A stretch of 64,000 nt of DNA from NCBI RefSeq assembly GCF_904846155.1, contig NZ_CAJGZP010000001.1, forward strand, positions 3,162,001 through 3,226,000, written 5' to 3'. A program made the translations under genes and the position numbers. This stretch comes from Psychrobacter fulvigenes (GTDB lineage Bacteria > Pseudomonadota > Gammaproteobacteria > Pseudomonadales > Moraxellaceae). This document shows, in pieces, positions 55,902 through 64,000 of this stretch. The notes beneath the pieces are model-generated. The model did not search any database and was not told the DNA's origin. It saw only the letters and a list, made by a program, of their open reading frames with translations. Positions within the stretch are counted from its first letter, which is position 1; the number at the start of each line of letters is the position of its first letter.

Positions 55902-57557
55902 TTACCAGTTTCTAAAACGACTTGGTGGAGAGTAAGTTCCATTGGACCATTTCACTAAGTCTTTAATAGATTTTGCCGCCAATAGATCCCTACTAGCTTT
56001 TGAAACGTCTATGCCCAGATCTTCTGGTCTTTGGATAATCCTACGCTCTCTCAGCTCTTTGACTTTTTCATGGTCTCGTTGCATGCCAATAGGTGTGTAT
56101 CCCGCTACGCCACGAATTGCTTGCTCCCTTTCTTCCGGTGTACGGCACAATAGTAAATTCGCAATACCTTCTTCGGTAACAATATGTGTAACGTCATCGC
56201 CATAGATCATTATAGGTGGGAAGTCACTGCCCATTTTTTCTTGTAATTGCCATGCATCAAGCTCTTCAACAAATACAGAATCCATATGCTCACGATAAGT
56301 CTCTACCATCTGGACAACTAATTTACGACCTTTGACCACTCTTCCATCTGTCGCTTCTTTACCTGCTTTAAGATATGCGTAGCTAGAATGTCTACGTCCA
56401 TGTGGATCTGAACCCATATTTGGTGCACCACCAAAACCTGCAATGCGATCGACTGTGGCTGTTGAACTATTACCTTGTAAGTCTATCTGCAAAGTTGAGC
56501 CAATAAATAGATCACAAGCGTACAAACCCGCCGTCTGACTAAAAGCACGATTAGACCTCATACTTCCATCTTTACCTGTAAAAAACACATCAGATCGGCT
56601 CTGAATATATTCATCCATTCCTACCTCTGAGCCAAAGCTATGAATACTATCAACAAATCCACTTTCGATAGCTGGGATCATAGTAGGATGAGGGTTTAGC
56701 GCCCAGTTAGTACAAACTTTGCCTTTAAGGTTTAACTCAGCCCCATAGGTAGGCAAAAGCAACTCGATTGCTGCAGTATTGAAACCAATACCATGATTTA
56801 AACGTTTAATTTGATATGGAGCGTAGATGCCTTTTAAAACCATCATTGCCATCAATATTTGTACTTCAGTGATCTGTGCTGGATCGCGTGTAAACAAAGG
56901 TTCTATATAGTTAGGCTTAGGTGCAACGATAAAAAAGTCCACCCAATCCGAAGGAATATCAACTCGTGGAACGTTATCCACTAATTCATTAACCTGCGCA
57001 ATTACAATGCCACTTTTAAATGCAGTCGCTTCTACTATGGCTGGAGTATCTTCAGTATTTGGGCCTGTATATAGGTTACCTTCTGCATCCGCAGAATGCG
57101 CTGTGATCAAACACACGTTAGGTGTTAGGTCGATAAAGTATCTGCCATATAGCTCTAGGTAGGTATGAATGGACCCAATTTTTATTTTTTGTTGCTGAAC
57201 TAGTTTCGCTAGTCTTAAAGCTTGGGGACCAGAAAAAGAAAAGTCGACTTTACTTGCAATGCCTTTTTCAAATATATCGATATGGCTAGGTAGTGCTAAC
57301 ACTGACTGCAGTATGTGTAAATCGTTTAGCACCTCGTTATTACACTGTGATAAACATTCAGATAGAAAGTCAGCTTGTTTCTGATTATTGCCTTCAATGC
57401 AAACTTTATCTTCAGGTGCAAGTACCGTTTCTAATAACTCAATTGCTCTACCACTCTGAACTAGTTTTTCAAACCCTTTATCTTTGGCAAGCTGAAGCTT
57501 AGCCGTGCGTCTGTTTTTTTGTAAATTCCATGTTTTTTCTTCATTATTCGCTTTCAT
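55902..57557 (-). CDS. mdcA: Malonate decarboxylase alpha subunit MdcA
   Basis: Acetyl-S-ACP:malonate ACP transferase, 551 residues, exchanging acetyl for malonyl on MdcC. Family motifs include KVCIEGNNQKQADFLSECL, QIDLQGNSSTATVDRIAGFGGAPNMGSDPHGRRHSSYAYLKAG and VTEEGIANLLLCRTPEEREQAIRGVAGYTPIG. It ends with NG-type EWSNG-like residues (VKWSNGTYSPPSRFRNW). First decarboxylase gene after the transporter genes; length and motif set are intact. Confidence 0.94.
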   Translation of the reverse strand: MKANNEEKTWNLQKNRRTAKLQLAKDKGFEKLVQSGRAIELLETVLAPEDKVCIEGNNQKQADFLSECLSQCNNEVLNDLHILQSVLALPSHIDIFEKGIASKVDFSFSGPQALRLAKLVQQQKIKIGSIHTYLELYGRYFIDLTPNVCLITAHSADAEGNLYTGPNTEDTPAIVEATAFKSGIVIAQVNELVDNVPRVDIPSDWVDFFIVAPKPNYIEPLFTRDPAQITEVQILMAMMVLKGIYAPYQIKRLNHGIGFNTAAIELLLPTYGAELNLKGKVCTNWALNPHPTMIPAIESGFVDSIHSFGSEVGMDEYIQSRSDVFFTGKDGSMRSNRAFSQTAGLYACDLFIGSTLQIDLQGNSSTATVDRIAGFGGAPNMGSDPHGRRHSSYAYLKAGKEATDGRVVKGRKLVVQMVETYREHMDSVFVEELDAWQLQEKMGSDFPPIMIYGDDVTHIVTEEGIANLLLCRTPEEREQAIRGVAGYTPIGMQRDHEKVKELRERRIIQRPEDLGIDVSKASRDLLAAKSIKDLVKWSNGTYSPPSRFRNW

Positions 57558-57578
57558 AAGATTCCCTTTATGTGATTA

Positions 57579-58337
57579 TTAAAAAAAGGCGTTTACGGTC
57601 AAGAAAAATACAGATGGGCCTAATAAAGCACCTAGTCCTGTATAGAAAGTAGCAACTAAAGCTCCATATGGAACTAACCGTACGTCAGTACCTGCCAATC
57701 CAGCCGCTACACCACTAGTAGTACCAACTAAACCACCAAAAATCATGGCCGATCGTGGACTTCTAAGTTGCATAAACTTAGCTAATAAAGGCGTTGAAAT
57801 CATAAAAAATACAGCCTTAATCAAACCAATCGCAATAGATAAAGCAATCACATCAGAGCTTGCGCCAACTGCAGTTCCTGTAATTGGACCTACAATATAA
57901 GTCATTGCACCTGCACCAATGGTAGTCATAGAGGCAGCATCTTTATAGCCTAATGTCCATGCAACTCCAGCTCCTACAGCGAACGGAATAACACTACCTA
58001 ATAGCAAGGCAACAACACCGATTTTTCCTGCACGTTTTAGTTCTTTAACATCTACTTCAAATGCCGTCGATGATATTGCAAGATCGCGAAGCATGGCTCC
58101 ACCCAAAAGGGCGAATCCAGAGAAAATTTCTATATCTGAGATCCCTTTAGATCCAGTTGTATATAGACCTGCGAAATAGGCAGCAATTAGACCAAGTGTA
58201 ATTGCAATAGCGGATGATTGTAGCTTACCTTTAGTAAGATATTTAGATAGTATTTGAGAGAAAAGCATCACAAGGCCGGTTACTGCGAGAGCAGTGACAA
58301 AGGCATTTTTAGTGAGCGTCTGTATAATTAATTCCAT
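57579..58337 (-). CDS. madM: Malonate transporter subunit MadM
   Basis: Inner-membrane subunit of the MadLM (MdcLM) sodium/proton-malonate transporter, 252 residues with about seven hydrophobic segments. Conserved segments: SGFALLGGAMLRDLAISSTAFEVDVKELKRAGKIG and GAGAMTYIVGPITGTAVGASSDVIALSIAIGLIKAVFFM. It lies 22 bp before mdcA, and the two are likely co-transcribed. Confidence 0.92.
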   Translation of the reverse strand: MELIIQTLTKNAFVTALAVTGLVMLFSQILSKYLTKGKLQSSAIAITLGLIAAYFAGLYTTGSKGISDIEIFSGFALLGGAMLRDLAISSTAFEVDVKELKRAGKIGVVALLLGSVIPFAVGAGVAWTLGYKDAASMTTIGAGAMTYIVGPITGTAVGASSDVIALSIAIGLIKAVFFMISTPLLAKFMQLRSPRSAMIFGGLVGTTSGVAAGLAGTDVRLVPYGALVATFYTGLGALLGPSVFFLTVNAFF

Positions 58338-58415
58338 TTAATTACTCCGTTTCGCGCTTAAGTTAGAGGCGTAGGCTTTTGTATATTATTAATAGTCTTG
58401 GTTAAAGGAAAGATA

Positions 58416-58817
58416 TCAATCGATAAGAACTTCACTATCTTCATCCCATTCGTATGTATCATAATCATTGGCCATTTTATTAAGCCAACGTACAACGAAG
58501 ACAGTTGCAGTAAGAGCAATAACAGAAACAATTGCTGCTACCATGCCACCAGATAATGCAGCAACTACGTTTTGCCCTGCTGCCATAGCGACAACAATAG
58601 GGATATACATTCCTGCCCAATACAAAACACCAAACTGAGTAGCTTTCGGGAGAAGTCCTCTTTTAGCAAGCATCTCCTTGCCGACGATTAACAGCACCAT
58701 TGCGATAGCTACACCACCAATATTAGCGTCGACACCTAATATTTGCCCCAACAGCCCTCCAATATAAACTCCGAGCAGATAACTAACTGCTAATAGAGCA
58801 GTACCATATATGATCAT
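58416..58817 (-). CDS. madL: Malonate transporter subunit MadL
   Basis: Small partner of MadM, 133 residues with four or so membrane segments (MIIYGTALLAVSYLLGVYIGGLLG, then GNVGGVAIAMVLLIVGKEML-like, and GMYIPIVVAMAAGQNVVAAL). The C-terminus is acidic. First gene of the malonate operon; its promoter should lie in the 58818-59080 region shared with the divergent GntR regulator. Confidence 0.92.
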   Translation of the reverse strand: MIIYGTALLAVSYLLGVYIGGLLGQILGVDANIGGVAIAMVLLIVGKEMLAKRGLLPKATQFGVLYWAGMYIPIVVAMAAGQNVVAALSGGMVAAIVSVIALTATVFVVRWLNKMANDYDTYEWDEDSEVLID

Positions 58818-59021
58818 AACTACCTTCCTTGGATATAGTTAAAAATATTTATATAAATCTAAATCATTGATAGCTAGATATATTCTTAAGAATCAATATT
58901 AATAGCTTTGAAACAATATTAAGACTCTTAAAACCCTCTTACCTATCATTCTTTGCAAGCGTTACGAGGCTGTATAGAACTAAAAGTCTTCGTATAACTC
59001 ATAACTTATTTGCGACTTGTT

Positions 59022-59094
59022 TGATATAATCTAATACAGATGGTTTTAAAGTGCAACCATATTGTATTTATTAAATTAGTTATTGTATACAAAT
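59022..59094. promoter_or_regulatory. mdcY promoter and candidate operator(s)
   Basis: The sequence ATTGTATACAAA at 59082-59093 contains a perfect TTGTATACAA palindrome and matches, at 11 of 12 bases, the 12-bp operator ATTGTATACAAT that I remember for MdcY of Acinetobacter. A related half-site ATTGTATTTA begins 21 bp upstream (59061), two helical turns away. An extended -10 (TGATATAAT, 59022-59030) precedes them. The operator overlaps the leader of the regulator gene, suggesting autorepression. Confidence 0.65.
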
Positions 59095-59103
59095 GGAGAT
59101 GTT

Positions 59104-59772
59104 ATGAGTTTAATTGATGATTTACCGTTGTCCGTGCAGATAAGCAAAAAAATACAAGATGAGATTGTGTATGGTCATTTGACACCAGGTACTAAACTTG
59201 ATGAAGTAAAGCTTTGTGAACAGTATGGGGTTTCAAGAACACCTATCCGTGATGCATTGAAACTTCTAGCATCTGAAGGGTTAGTAGAGATCCGACCTCG
59301 TAGAGGCGCAGTAATACCTACCTTAAACATCGTAACGCTGTTTGAGATGTTTGAGGTTATGGCATACCTTGAGGGAATGTGCGGTAGATTAGCTGCTAGA
59401 AGAATAAATGAGGAAGAAAAAATTGAACTACTAGCTTTACATAATCAATGCAAAGAATACTTAACCGAAGATAATACAGAAAGCTATTATGAAGCTAATA
59501 GAAGATTTCATTTTTTCCTGTATCAACTTAGCCACAATAGTTTTTTGATAGAACAAGCAAGTAATCTACATAATCGGCTACATCCATATAGACGACTGCA
59601 ACTGCGAGTAAATAATCGGATGCAGCATTCTTTTGATGAGCATCAAAAAATTGTAGATGCGATTACTAACTCTGATGAAGATTTAGCTGAAAGTTTACTC
59701 AAAGAACACGTATCAGTTCAGGGAGAAAAATTTACTGACTTGATGGCAACTATGAGTCCCAATGATGTTTAA
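59104..59772 (+). CDS. mdcY: GntR/FadR-type regulator of malonate genes (MdcY-like)
   Basis: A 222-residue GntR-family regulator: N-terminal winged helix (LSVQISKKIQDEIVYGHLTPGTKLDEVKLCEQYGVSRTPIRDALKLLASEGLVEIRPRRGA) and C-terminal FCD ligand-binding domain with helical metal-binding pattern (EANRRFHFFLYQLSHNSFL ... HRLHPYRRLQL ... DEHQKIVDAI). Start ATG 59104 follows GGAG; TTG 59083 lies within the candidate operator. Divergent from the malonate operon, it is probably its repressor, relieved by malonate or malonyl-CoA. Confidence 0.82.
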   Translation: MSLIDDLPLSVQISKKIQDEIVYGHLTPGTKLDEVKLCEQYGVSRTPIRDALKLLASEGLVEIRPRRGAVIPTLNIVTLFEMFEVMAYLEGMCGRLAARRINEEEKIELLALHNQCKEYLTEDNTESYYEANRRFHFFLYQLSHNSFLIEQASNLHNRLHPYRRLQLRVNNRMQHSFDEHQKIVDAITNSDEDLAESLLKEHVSVQGEKFTDLMATMSPNDV

Positions 59773-60250
59773 GAAGGAGCTTTGTAAGTTATTCTATAAT
59801 ATCAAATAATCCTACTAAAAAATTCCTGAGAAACTTTAAGTCTGAATTGTGAAAGTTATGTTTGCGAGAGCATATTATCCGCTTTACAGGAACTAGATAA
59901 GATGTATGAATAAAATATGCGTGAGGCTAAAGCAGGCCGCTTGCCTCTGGGAACCTACCAATATAAATGATCGCTTGAGCTATTTGGGGGTGGTGGCGAG
60001 TAGTATTAGGCGATTTAAGCGGTGAGGTAGAAAAAGAAACCTAACCTACTAGAAATGGTTTTTTAGTGATAATATGTATTTGAATCAAACTTATGCACTG
60101 AAATCTTTACTTACAATTCACTATGAGATAAATCCCATTATTTGTCTTGCATCCAACACTTGAAAGGTGCTGGTCTAATAGTTGGTCTATAACAATACAT
60201 TTAAATAATAAATCTATATCTATCAGCTACTTACGAACAGTATTTGACTT
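59773..60250. other. Right end of the island, non-coding
   Basis: About 480 bases with no gene. A short frame (59918-59971, MREAKAGRLPLGTYQYK) may be a gene remnant. TGGTCTA motifs at 60170-60190 resemble the TTGGTCTA copies at the left border. Confidence 0.4.
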
Positions 60251-60271
60251 CCTCCTTCACCGCCAATCTTA
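60251..60271 (+). repeat. attR: 21-bp copy of the tRNA-Ser 3' end
   Basis: Exact copy of 16775-16795, ending in the same CCGCCAATCTTA. Marks the right border of the island, 480 bp after the mdcY-like gene. Confidence 0.88.
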
Positions 60272-61099
60272 GCTATTCATAAAAGCGCCTTAATTTTCCT
60301 AGCTTGTCCTATCTCTTTCTATACACATCTTAAGCCCTTTAACAGTAAGACTTTCAGTCTCTACTCATTAGCTACTGCTGTCCTAAACATTCCTTTTTAA
60401 CCCTGCGCCTGACGCTTTAGTAACTTGGCCTGCCGTTTCGCCTCTAGTGCACCCTCTTCAATCTCTACTGGCGTCAAACCCTTCTTCTTTTCTTTAAGAT
60501 AATTTAGATAAGCGGGTATGTGCGTTTTGCCCATATATTTGTCTAGATAAGGCAAAAATCCAGCGTAATTACCCTTGAATTTGGCATGGTGAAAGTCATG
60601 ATACACTGGCCCTTCATAGACAGGTAATAGATGCACTGGGTTCCACGGAATATCATAACCAATGTGACCATCAGCGCCTTCGATCTGACGCAGAATAACC
60701 CATAGCCAGACGACGTAGATATGAGCGCCTATCAGGATTGGCCCGACCAATGTCAGCGTCGCTGTTAGCGAATACTCGACCCAATGCATGTAGTTACCAT
60801 TGATGGCGCAAGTATTATGAATGCGATGATGTACGCTGTGGATGTGTTTTAGCAACCACTTATTCTCATGCATGTAGCGATGCATCCAGTAGTAAAGAAA
60901 ATCATCGAGCAGCACAAAGAAAATCAGTTGAGCAATGACGATATACCAGACGGGCAACTCACCACTATGCACGCCTGTCAGTTTGAGTAGGGGCCATGCG
61001 ATGACCAATAACGACGCCAAGATAATATTGTTAATCACGATACGGCCAATGGATGGCAGCAAGAACTTTTTCATCTCAAACGGTTTTTGTTGAATCTTA

Positions 61100-62630
61100 T
61101 ACCAAACCCAAAATATATAGTATAATCCACTTATGACTATACCAATACATAACCTAGAAGACCATGACTTTGGCAAACACTCAAAGACTGAGCGCAATCC
61201 CAGAGCCCGACTACGCCTGCTCATCTTATACCAATATAGTATAGGCAAAGCCACCAACGATATTGCCAAAGACCTCTGCATACATCCTGAAACTGCCAGA
61301 TGGACATTGAAGCGATATTATGAACGAGGACTTGAAAGTCTCTACGATCGTCATCGTCGAGGTCGTCGCAGCAAATTGGCAGAAGCAGACACAGCCGCTT
61401 TTAAAGCCATGATAGTCTCTGAACAAGAAAAGCGCGCTGGCGGTCGTCTAACCGGCAAAGACATTCAGCAATTGGCTAAAGAACACTACAACGCTCACTA
61501 CACCGTTAACGGTATCTACGAGCTACTCAAGCGTATTGATATGAGTTGGATAAGTGCTCGTAGTCAGCATCCAAAAGCCGACCCACAAGCTCAAGACGCT
61601 TTTAAAAAACTTTATAGCACAGGTTAAGGCGTCACTGCCTACTGATGTGAGCCTAGATCAAGTGGACATCTGGTTTCAAGATGAAACTCGAATAGGACAA
61701 CAAGGCTCATTGACCAGAGTTTGGCATTACCGCGGTGGGCGACCTCGACTGATCAAGCAGCAACAGTTTCATTCCGCTTATCTGTTTGGTGCCTTTTGTC
61801 CAGCGACAAAGAAGGCTGTCGGCTTAGTACTGCCTTTCGTTAATAAACACACCATGTTATTGCATATGCAAGAGATTAGTAAAGCCGTTCCAAAAGGACG
61901 TCATGCGGTGGTGGTGATGGACGGCCGTTAATCAGGCTAATGTCACTATGCTTAAACTACTTATTCACCTGAGCTAATCCCTCTGAGAGGGTATGGCAGT
62001 ACCTTAAGCAAAATGAGCTATCTAATCGTTGTTATGACAGTTATGAGGCAAAAAACTTTATAGCACAGGTTAAGGCGTCACTGCCTACTGATGTGAGCCT
62101 AGATCAAGTGGACATCTGGTTTCAAGATGAAACTCGAATAGGACAACAAGGCTCATTGACCAGAGTTTGGCATTACCGCGGTGGGCGACCTCGACTGATC
62201 AAGCAGCAACAGTTTCATTCCGCTTATCTGTTTGGTGCCTTTTGTCCAGCGACAAAGAAGGCTGTCGGCTTAGTACTGCCTTTCGTTAATAAACACACCA
62301 TGTTATTGCATATGCAAGAGATTAGTAAAGCCGTTCCAAAAGGACGTCATGCGGTGGTGGTGATGGACGGCGCATTATGGCATCAACCAAGCTTGAATCA
62401 GGCTAATGTCACTATGCTTAAACTACCGCCTTATTCACCTGAGCTTAATCCCTCTGAGAGGGTATGGCAGTACCTTAAGCAAAATGAGCTATCTAATCGT
62501 TGTTATGACAGTTATGAGGCTATTGTCGATGCCGCATGCTTGGCTTGGAATAATCTACTTAAACAGCCACAAAGGATTCGGTCTTTAACTGCTCGTACCT
62601 GGGCGCAACTTTAATTGTTGGGTTTGGTAT
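61100..62630 (+). mobile_element. IS630-family element with internal duplication (1531 bp)
   Basis: Terminal inverted repeats TACCAAACCCAA, with TA target duplication on both sides as expected for IS630. Its length exceeds the roughly 1.1 kb expected by the size of an internal 446-bp duplication. It is inserted in a sterol-desaturase-type gene in the opposite orientation. Confidence 0.87.
61133..62614 (+). pseudogene. IS630 transposase with duplicated C-terminal half
   Basis: The N-terminal part (61133-61627) holds the helix-turn-helix region DIAKDLCIHPETARWTLKRYYERGLESLYDRHRRGRRSKLAE and stops at 61627 after an A6 run at 61604-61609. The catalytic half occurs twice: 61604-62049 (damaged) and 62050-62614 (complete, with WFQDETRIGQQG, VVVMDGALWHQ and LPPYSPELNPSERVW, the DDE block). 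Copy one differs from copy two by three deletions (20, 4 and 1 net bases) and cannot make the full catalytic core. Frame change at the A run may be programmed in this family, but the duplication implies loss of function. Confidence 0.85.
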
Positions 62631-63025
62631 TATATTTGCGTAGCGAGACAGGATCTTGCCAAGCCACGATCGTCCATGGAATCGCCACCGTCAAAAACGC
62701 CGCCATGCTAATGGCTAGTGTCGCCATTGGAAACTGCCAAAACCAAGGATCGTTATAGAAGCCTTGCCAATATGAGAACACATCCATATGTCACCTATTG
62801 TTTGATCGCAAATATAACAGAGTAATAGAACTTTGACCGATTAGCCAGTCATTCACTATCCAGTCACTACCAAACTAGTTAGACCTATCAGTCATTACGT
62901 TCAAGTAAACATAGCAAGTTAAGGAATATGGCAGATGCGATTGATTCAAAGTTCAATTATAGTGGCTATTAATTAATAAAAATTAACCAATATAGATATT
63001 TAAACTTTTAAAAAGGAAGTCAGGC

Positions 63026-63709
63026 ATGGATTGGGCAGGTATTTTTATTCACGACACCACTTGGACATTTGCCGTTGAGGTCGCTCTACGCGCAGCGGTT
63101 ATGTTTGGCCTTATTATTATGTTTTTGCGCTTTACGGGTAAGCGCGGCGTGCGTCAGCTGTCTATCTTTGAGCTGACCATTATTTTATCGCTAGGCTCTA
63201 TCGCTGGTGACCCCATGTTCACCGAGGACTTACCGATTATCCAAGCCGTGATTATCATGAGTGTAGTGATTGCCATGTACCGCTTGTCTACTTGGTTTAT
63301 GATGAAGTACCAGCCTTTTGAATATCTATTGGAAGGCAAGCCAATCTATATCGTCGAAAACGGTCTGTTGGTACTAGAAAAAATTAAGCAAGGCAAGATG
63401 TCGCATGATGAGTTTTTCTCTGAGATGCGCAGGCAAGGAGTTGAGCATTTGGGTCAAGTTCGCATTGGTCTACTTGAGACCGATGGTAACTTTAGCTTGG
63501 TATTATACCCTCTAGATGACACTCTTTATGGCCTGCCGCTGTTCCCCAAACCCTACAAAGCCGTCACGCAAGTAGAGCCGAGCTTTCACTACGCCTGTAT
63601 GTATTGCGGCAACGTCGACCGTCTCACGCGCGCTGATGAGCTATGTATGCGCTGTAAAAATAAAAGCAGACGTTGGGCGAAAGCCATTAATAATGAAATC
63701 GTGACTTAA
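63026..63709 (+). CDS. DUF421/YetF-family membrane protein
   Basis: A 227-residue protein with an N-terminal membrane part (about 15-95: VALRAAVMFGLIIMFLRFTGKRGVRQLSIFELTIILSLGSIAGDPM) and a cytoplasmic YetF-like domain (about 100-190: PIYIVENGLLVLEKIKQGKMSHDEFFSEMRRQGVEHLGQVRIGLLETDG). The C-terminus has a zinc-ribbon-like CMYCG ... CMRCK, which is less usual. Function unknown; the family includes spore and envelope-associated proteins. AAGGAAG lies upstream of the ATG. Confidence 0.85.
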   Translation: MDWAGIFIHDTTWTFAVEVALRAAVMFGLIIMFLRFTGKRGVRQLSIFELTIILSLGSIAGDPMFTEDLPIIQAVIIMSVVIAMYRLSTWFMMKYQPFEYLLEGKPIYIVENGLLVLEKIKQGKMSHDEFFSEMRRQGVEHLGQVRIGLLETDGNFSLVLYPLDDTLYGLPLFPKPYKAVTQVEPSFHYACMYCGNVDRLTRADELCMRCKNKSRRWAKAINNEIVT

Positions 63710-63772
63710 TTTAAATGAATTTCCAGCATTCCTATAGTGAGTCCTAAATAAAAAGAGTACAGCTTTTACAGC

Positions 63773-63851
63773 GTGCTACTGGTATAAATTTTCTTTGCTT
63801 GCTGTGCGACTTCGTCACTCCAGAGGCTGCAAAAATTCATCCCAGTAGCAC
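63773..63851. repeat. Intergenic palindromic repeat
   Basis: GTGCTACTGG (63773-63782) is matched by its exact complement at 63842-63851, and the similarity extends inward to about 17 of 20 bases. It is a potential 79-nt hairpin in the 290-base non-coding tail of the window. It may be a dispersed intergenic repeat, since I cannot count other copies in the genome. No gene seen in 63710-64000. Confidence 0.5.
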
Positions 63852-64000
63852 TCTATTTATTTCATAGTGGATCGACTATATTATCGAAGCTTATCAAATC
63901 CTTACTGTTAACAAGGCTTTACTAAAAAGGCTCACTATATACAATTGAGTGCTGGCAGTTACCCTTCTTCATAACTCTCAAACACTCGTAACCTATATAT

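Larger units (their letters stand above)
16775..60271. mobile_element. Genomic island integrated at tRNA-Ser (about 43.5 kb)
   Basis: The left border is the tRNA-Ser 3' end with a tyrosine integrase 280 bp inside. The right border at 60251-60271 repeats the same 21 bases of the tRNA end. Candidate integrase arm motifs (TTGGTCTA) lie inside both ends. Cargo includes a mobile-type replication/recombination cluster, a Schlafen-like protein, type I restriction-modification, a malonate operon, and IS256, IS5 and IS4 elements. No conjugation genes are visible, so transfer would need a helper, or the element has decayed. Confidence 0.85.
60397..62787 (-). pseudogene. Sterol desaturase/fatty acid hydroxylase family gene split by IS630
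   Basis: The first 50 codons run from ATG 62787 (MDVFSYWQGFYNDPWFWQFP ...) to 62633 (RKY); the remainder resumes at 61097 (KIQQKPFEMKKFLLPS) and ends at 60397. Removing the insertion and one TA restores RKYKIQQKP, so the interruption is clean. The histidine clusters of the di-iron membrane hydroxylase family are in the larger piece: HRYMH, HSVHHRIH and HDFHH. The intact protein would be a multi-pass membrane oxygenase of about 285 residues. The larger piece can still be read from an upstream frame inside the IS, but lacks its N-terminal segment. Confidence 0.88.

Noticed and set aside
59918..59971. 17-codon frame near the right island border (MREAKAGRLPLGTYQYK)
   Set aside because: Too short and surrounded by stops; at most a gene remnant.
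16775..60271. Island considered as an integrated prophage or ICE
   Set aside because: No capsid, portal, tail, relaxase or type IV secretion genes are visible; only small phage/plasmid-like genes are present.

Overview
The window looks like a Psychrobacter-type genome (Moraxellaceae, Gammaproteobacteria). The evidence is the coding style, the dksA-gluQ pair, the zur/znu and glnK-amtB arrangements, and a malonate operon in the gene order described for the related genus Acinetobacter. Identification is by recognition of protein motifs only; no database search was possible.

Region 1, 1-16.7 kb, is chromosomal backbone. It holds zinc uptake (znuA divergent from zur-znuC-znuB, with a perfect Zur-like palindrome between them), a cAMP phosphodiesterase (cpdA), dksA-gluQ, the cell-wall genes ftsW and murD, a SulP anion transporter broken by one frameshift and followed by a tandem universal stress protein, the nitrogen pair glnK-amtB, a small DUF2147 secreted protein and a NUC-type secreted nuclease.

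Region 2, 16.775-60.271 kb, is a genomic island of about 43.5 kb inserted in the 3' end of a tRNA-Ser(GGA) gene. A tyrosine integrase lies just inside the left end, a 21-bp direct repeat of the tRNA end marks both borders, and TTGGTCTA motifs that look like integrase arm sites occur near both. From left to right the island holds: an IS256 remnant; two orphan genes; an intact-looking IS5/IS427 element; a plasmid- or phage-like cluster (HUH-type Gp2 protein, zinc-ribbon protein, DUF932, YqaJ nuclease, Gp3-like protein, AlpA regulator), most of whose genes are followed by their own terminator; an array of eight 10-bp repeats; a Schlafen/AlbA-type ATP-binding protein; a cluster with a TRAP solute-binding protein, an iron alcohol dehydrogenase, an SMP-30 lactonase-like protein, a very large permuted-papain-like protein, a LuxR-type regulator and an HDAC-like amidohydrolase; a type I restriction-modification locus (hsdM-hsdS-unknown gene-IS4-hsdR-YgjP-like metallopeptidase) with a nonsense mutation in hsdS; a complete IS256 element; a TSUP transporter; and a complete malonate decarboxylase operon with its transporter (madL-madM-mdcACDEGBH) and a divergent GntR regulator with a candidate operator.

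Region 3, 60.27-64 kb, returns to the chromosome. A sterol-desaturase-family gene is split by an IS630 element that itself carries a 446-bp internal tandem duplication. It is followed by a DUF421/YetF membrane protein and a palindromic intergenic repeat.

The island therefore combines carbon-source genes (malonate, and probably an oxidised organic acid or lactone), DNA-defence genes, replication or recombination genes of mobile type, and several IS elements that have damaged some of its own genes. The least explained parts are the 359-codon gene coupled to hsdS, the 1233-residue permuted-papain-like protein within the TRAP/lactonase/HDAC cluster, and the terminator-punctuated cluster at 21.7-26.8 kb.
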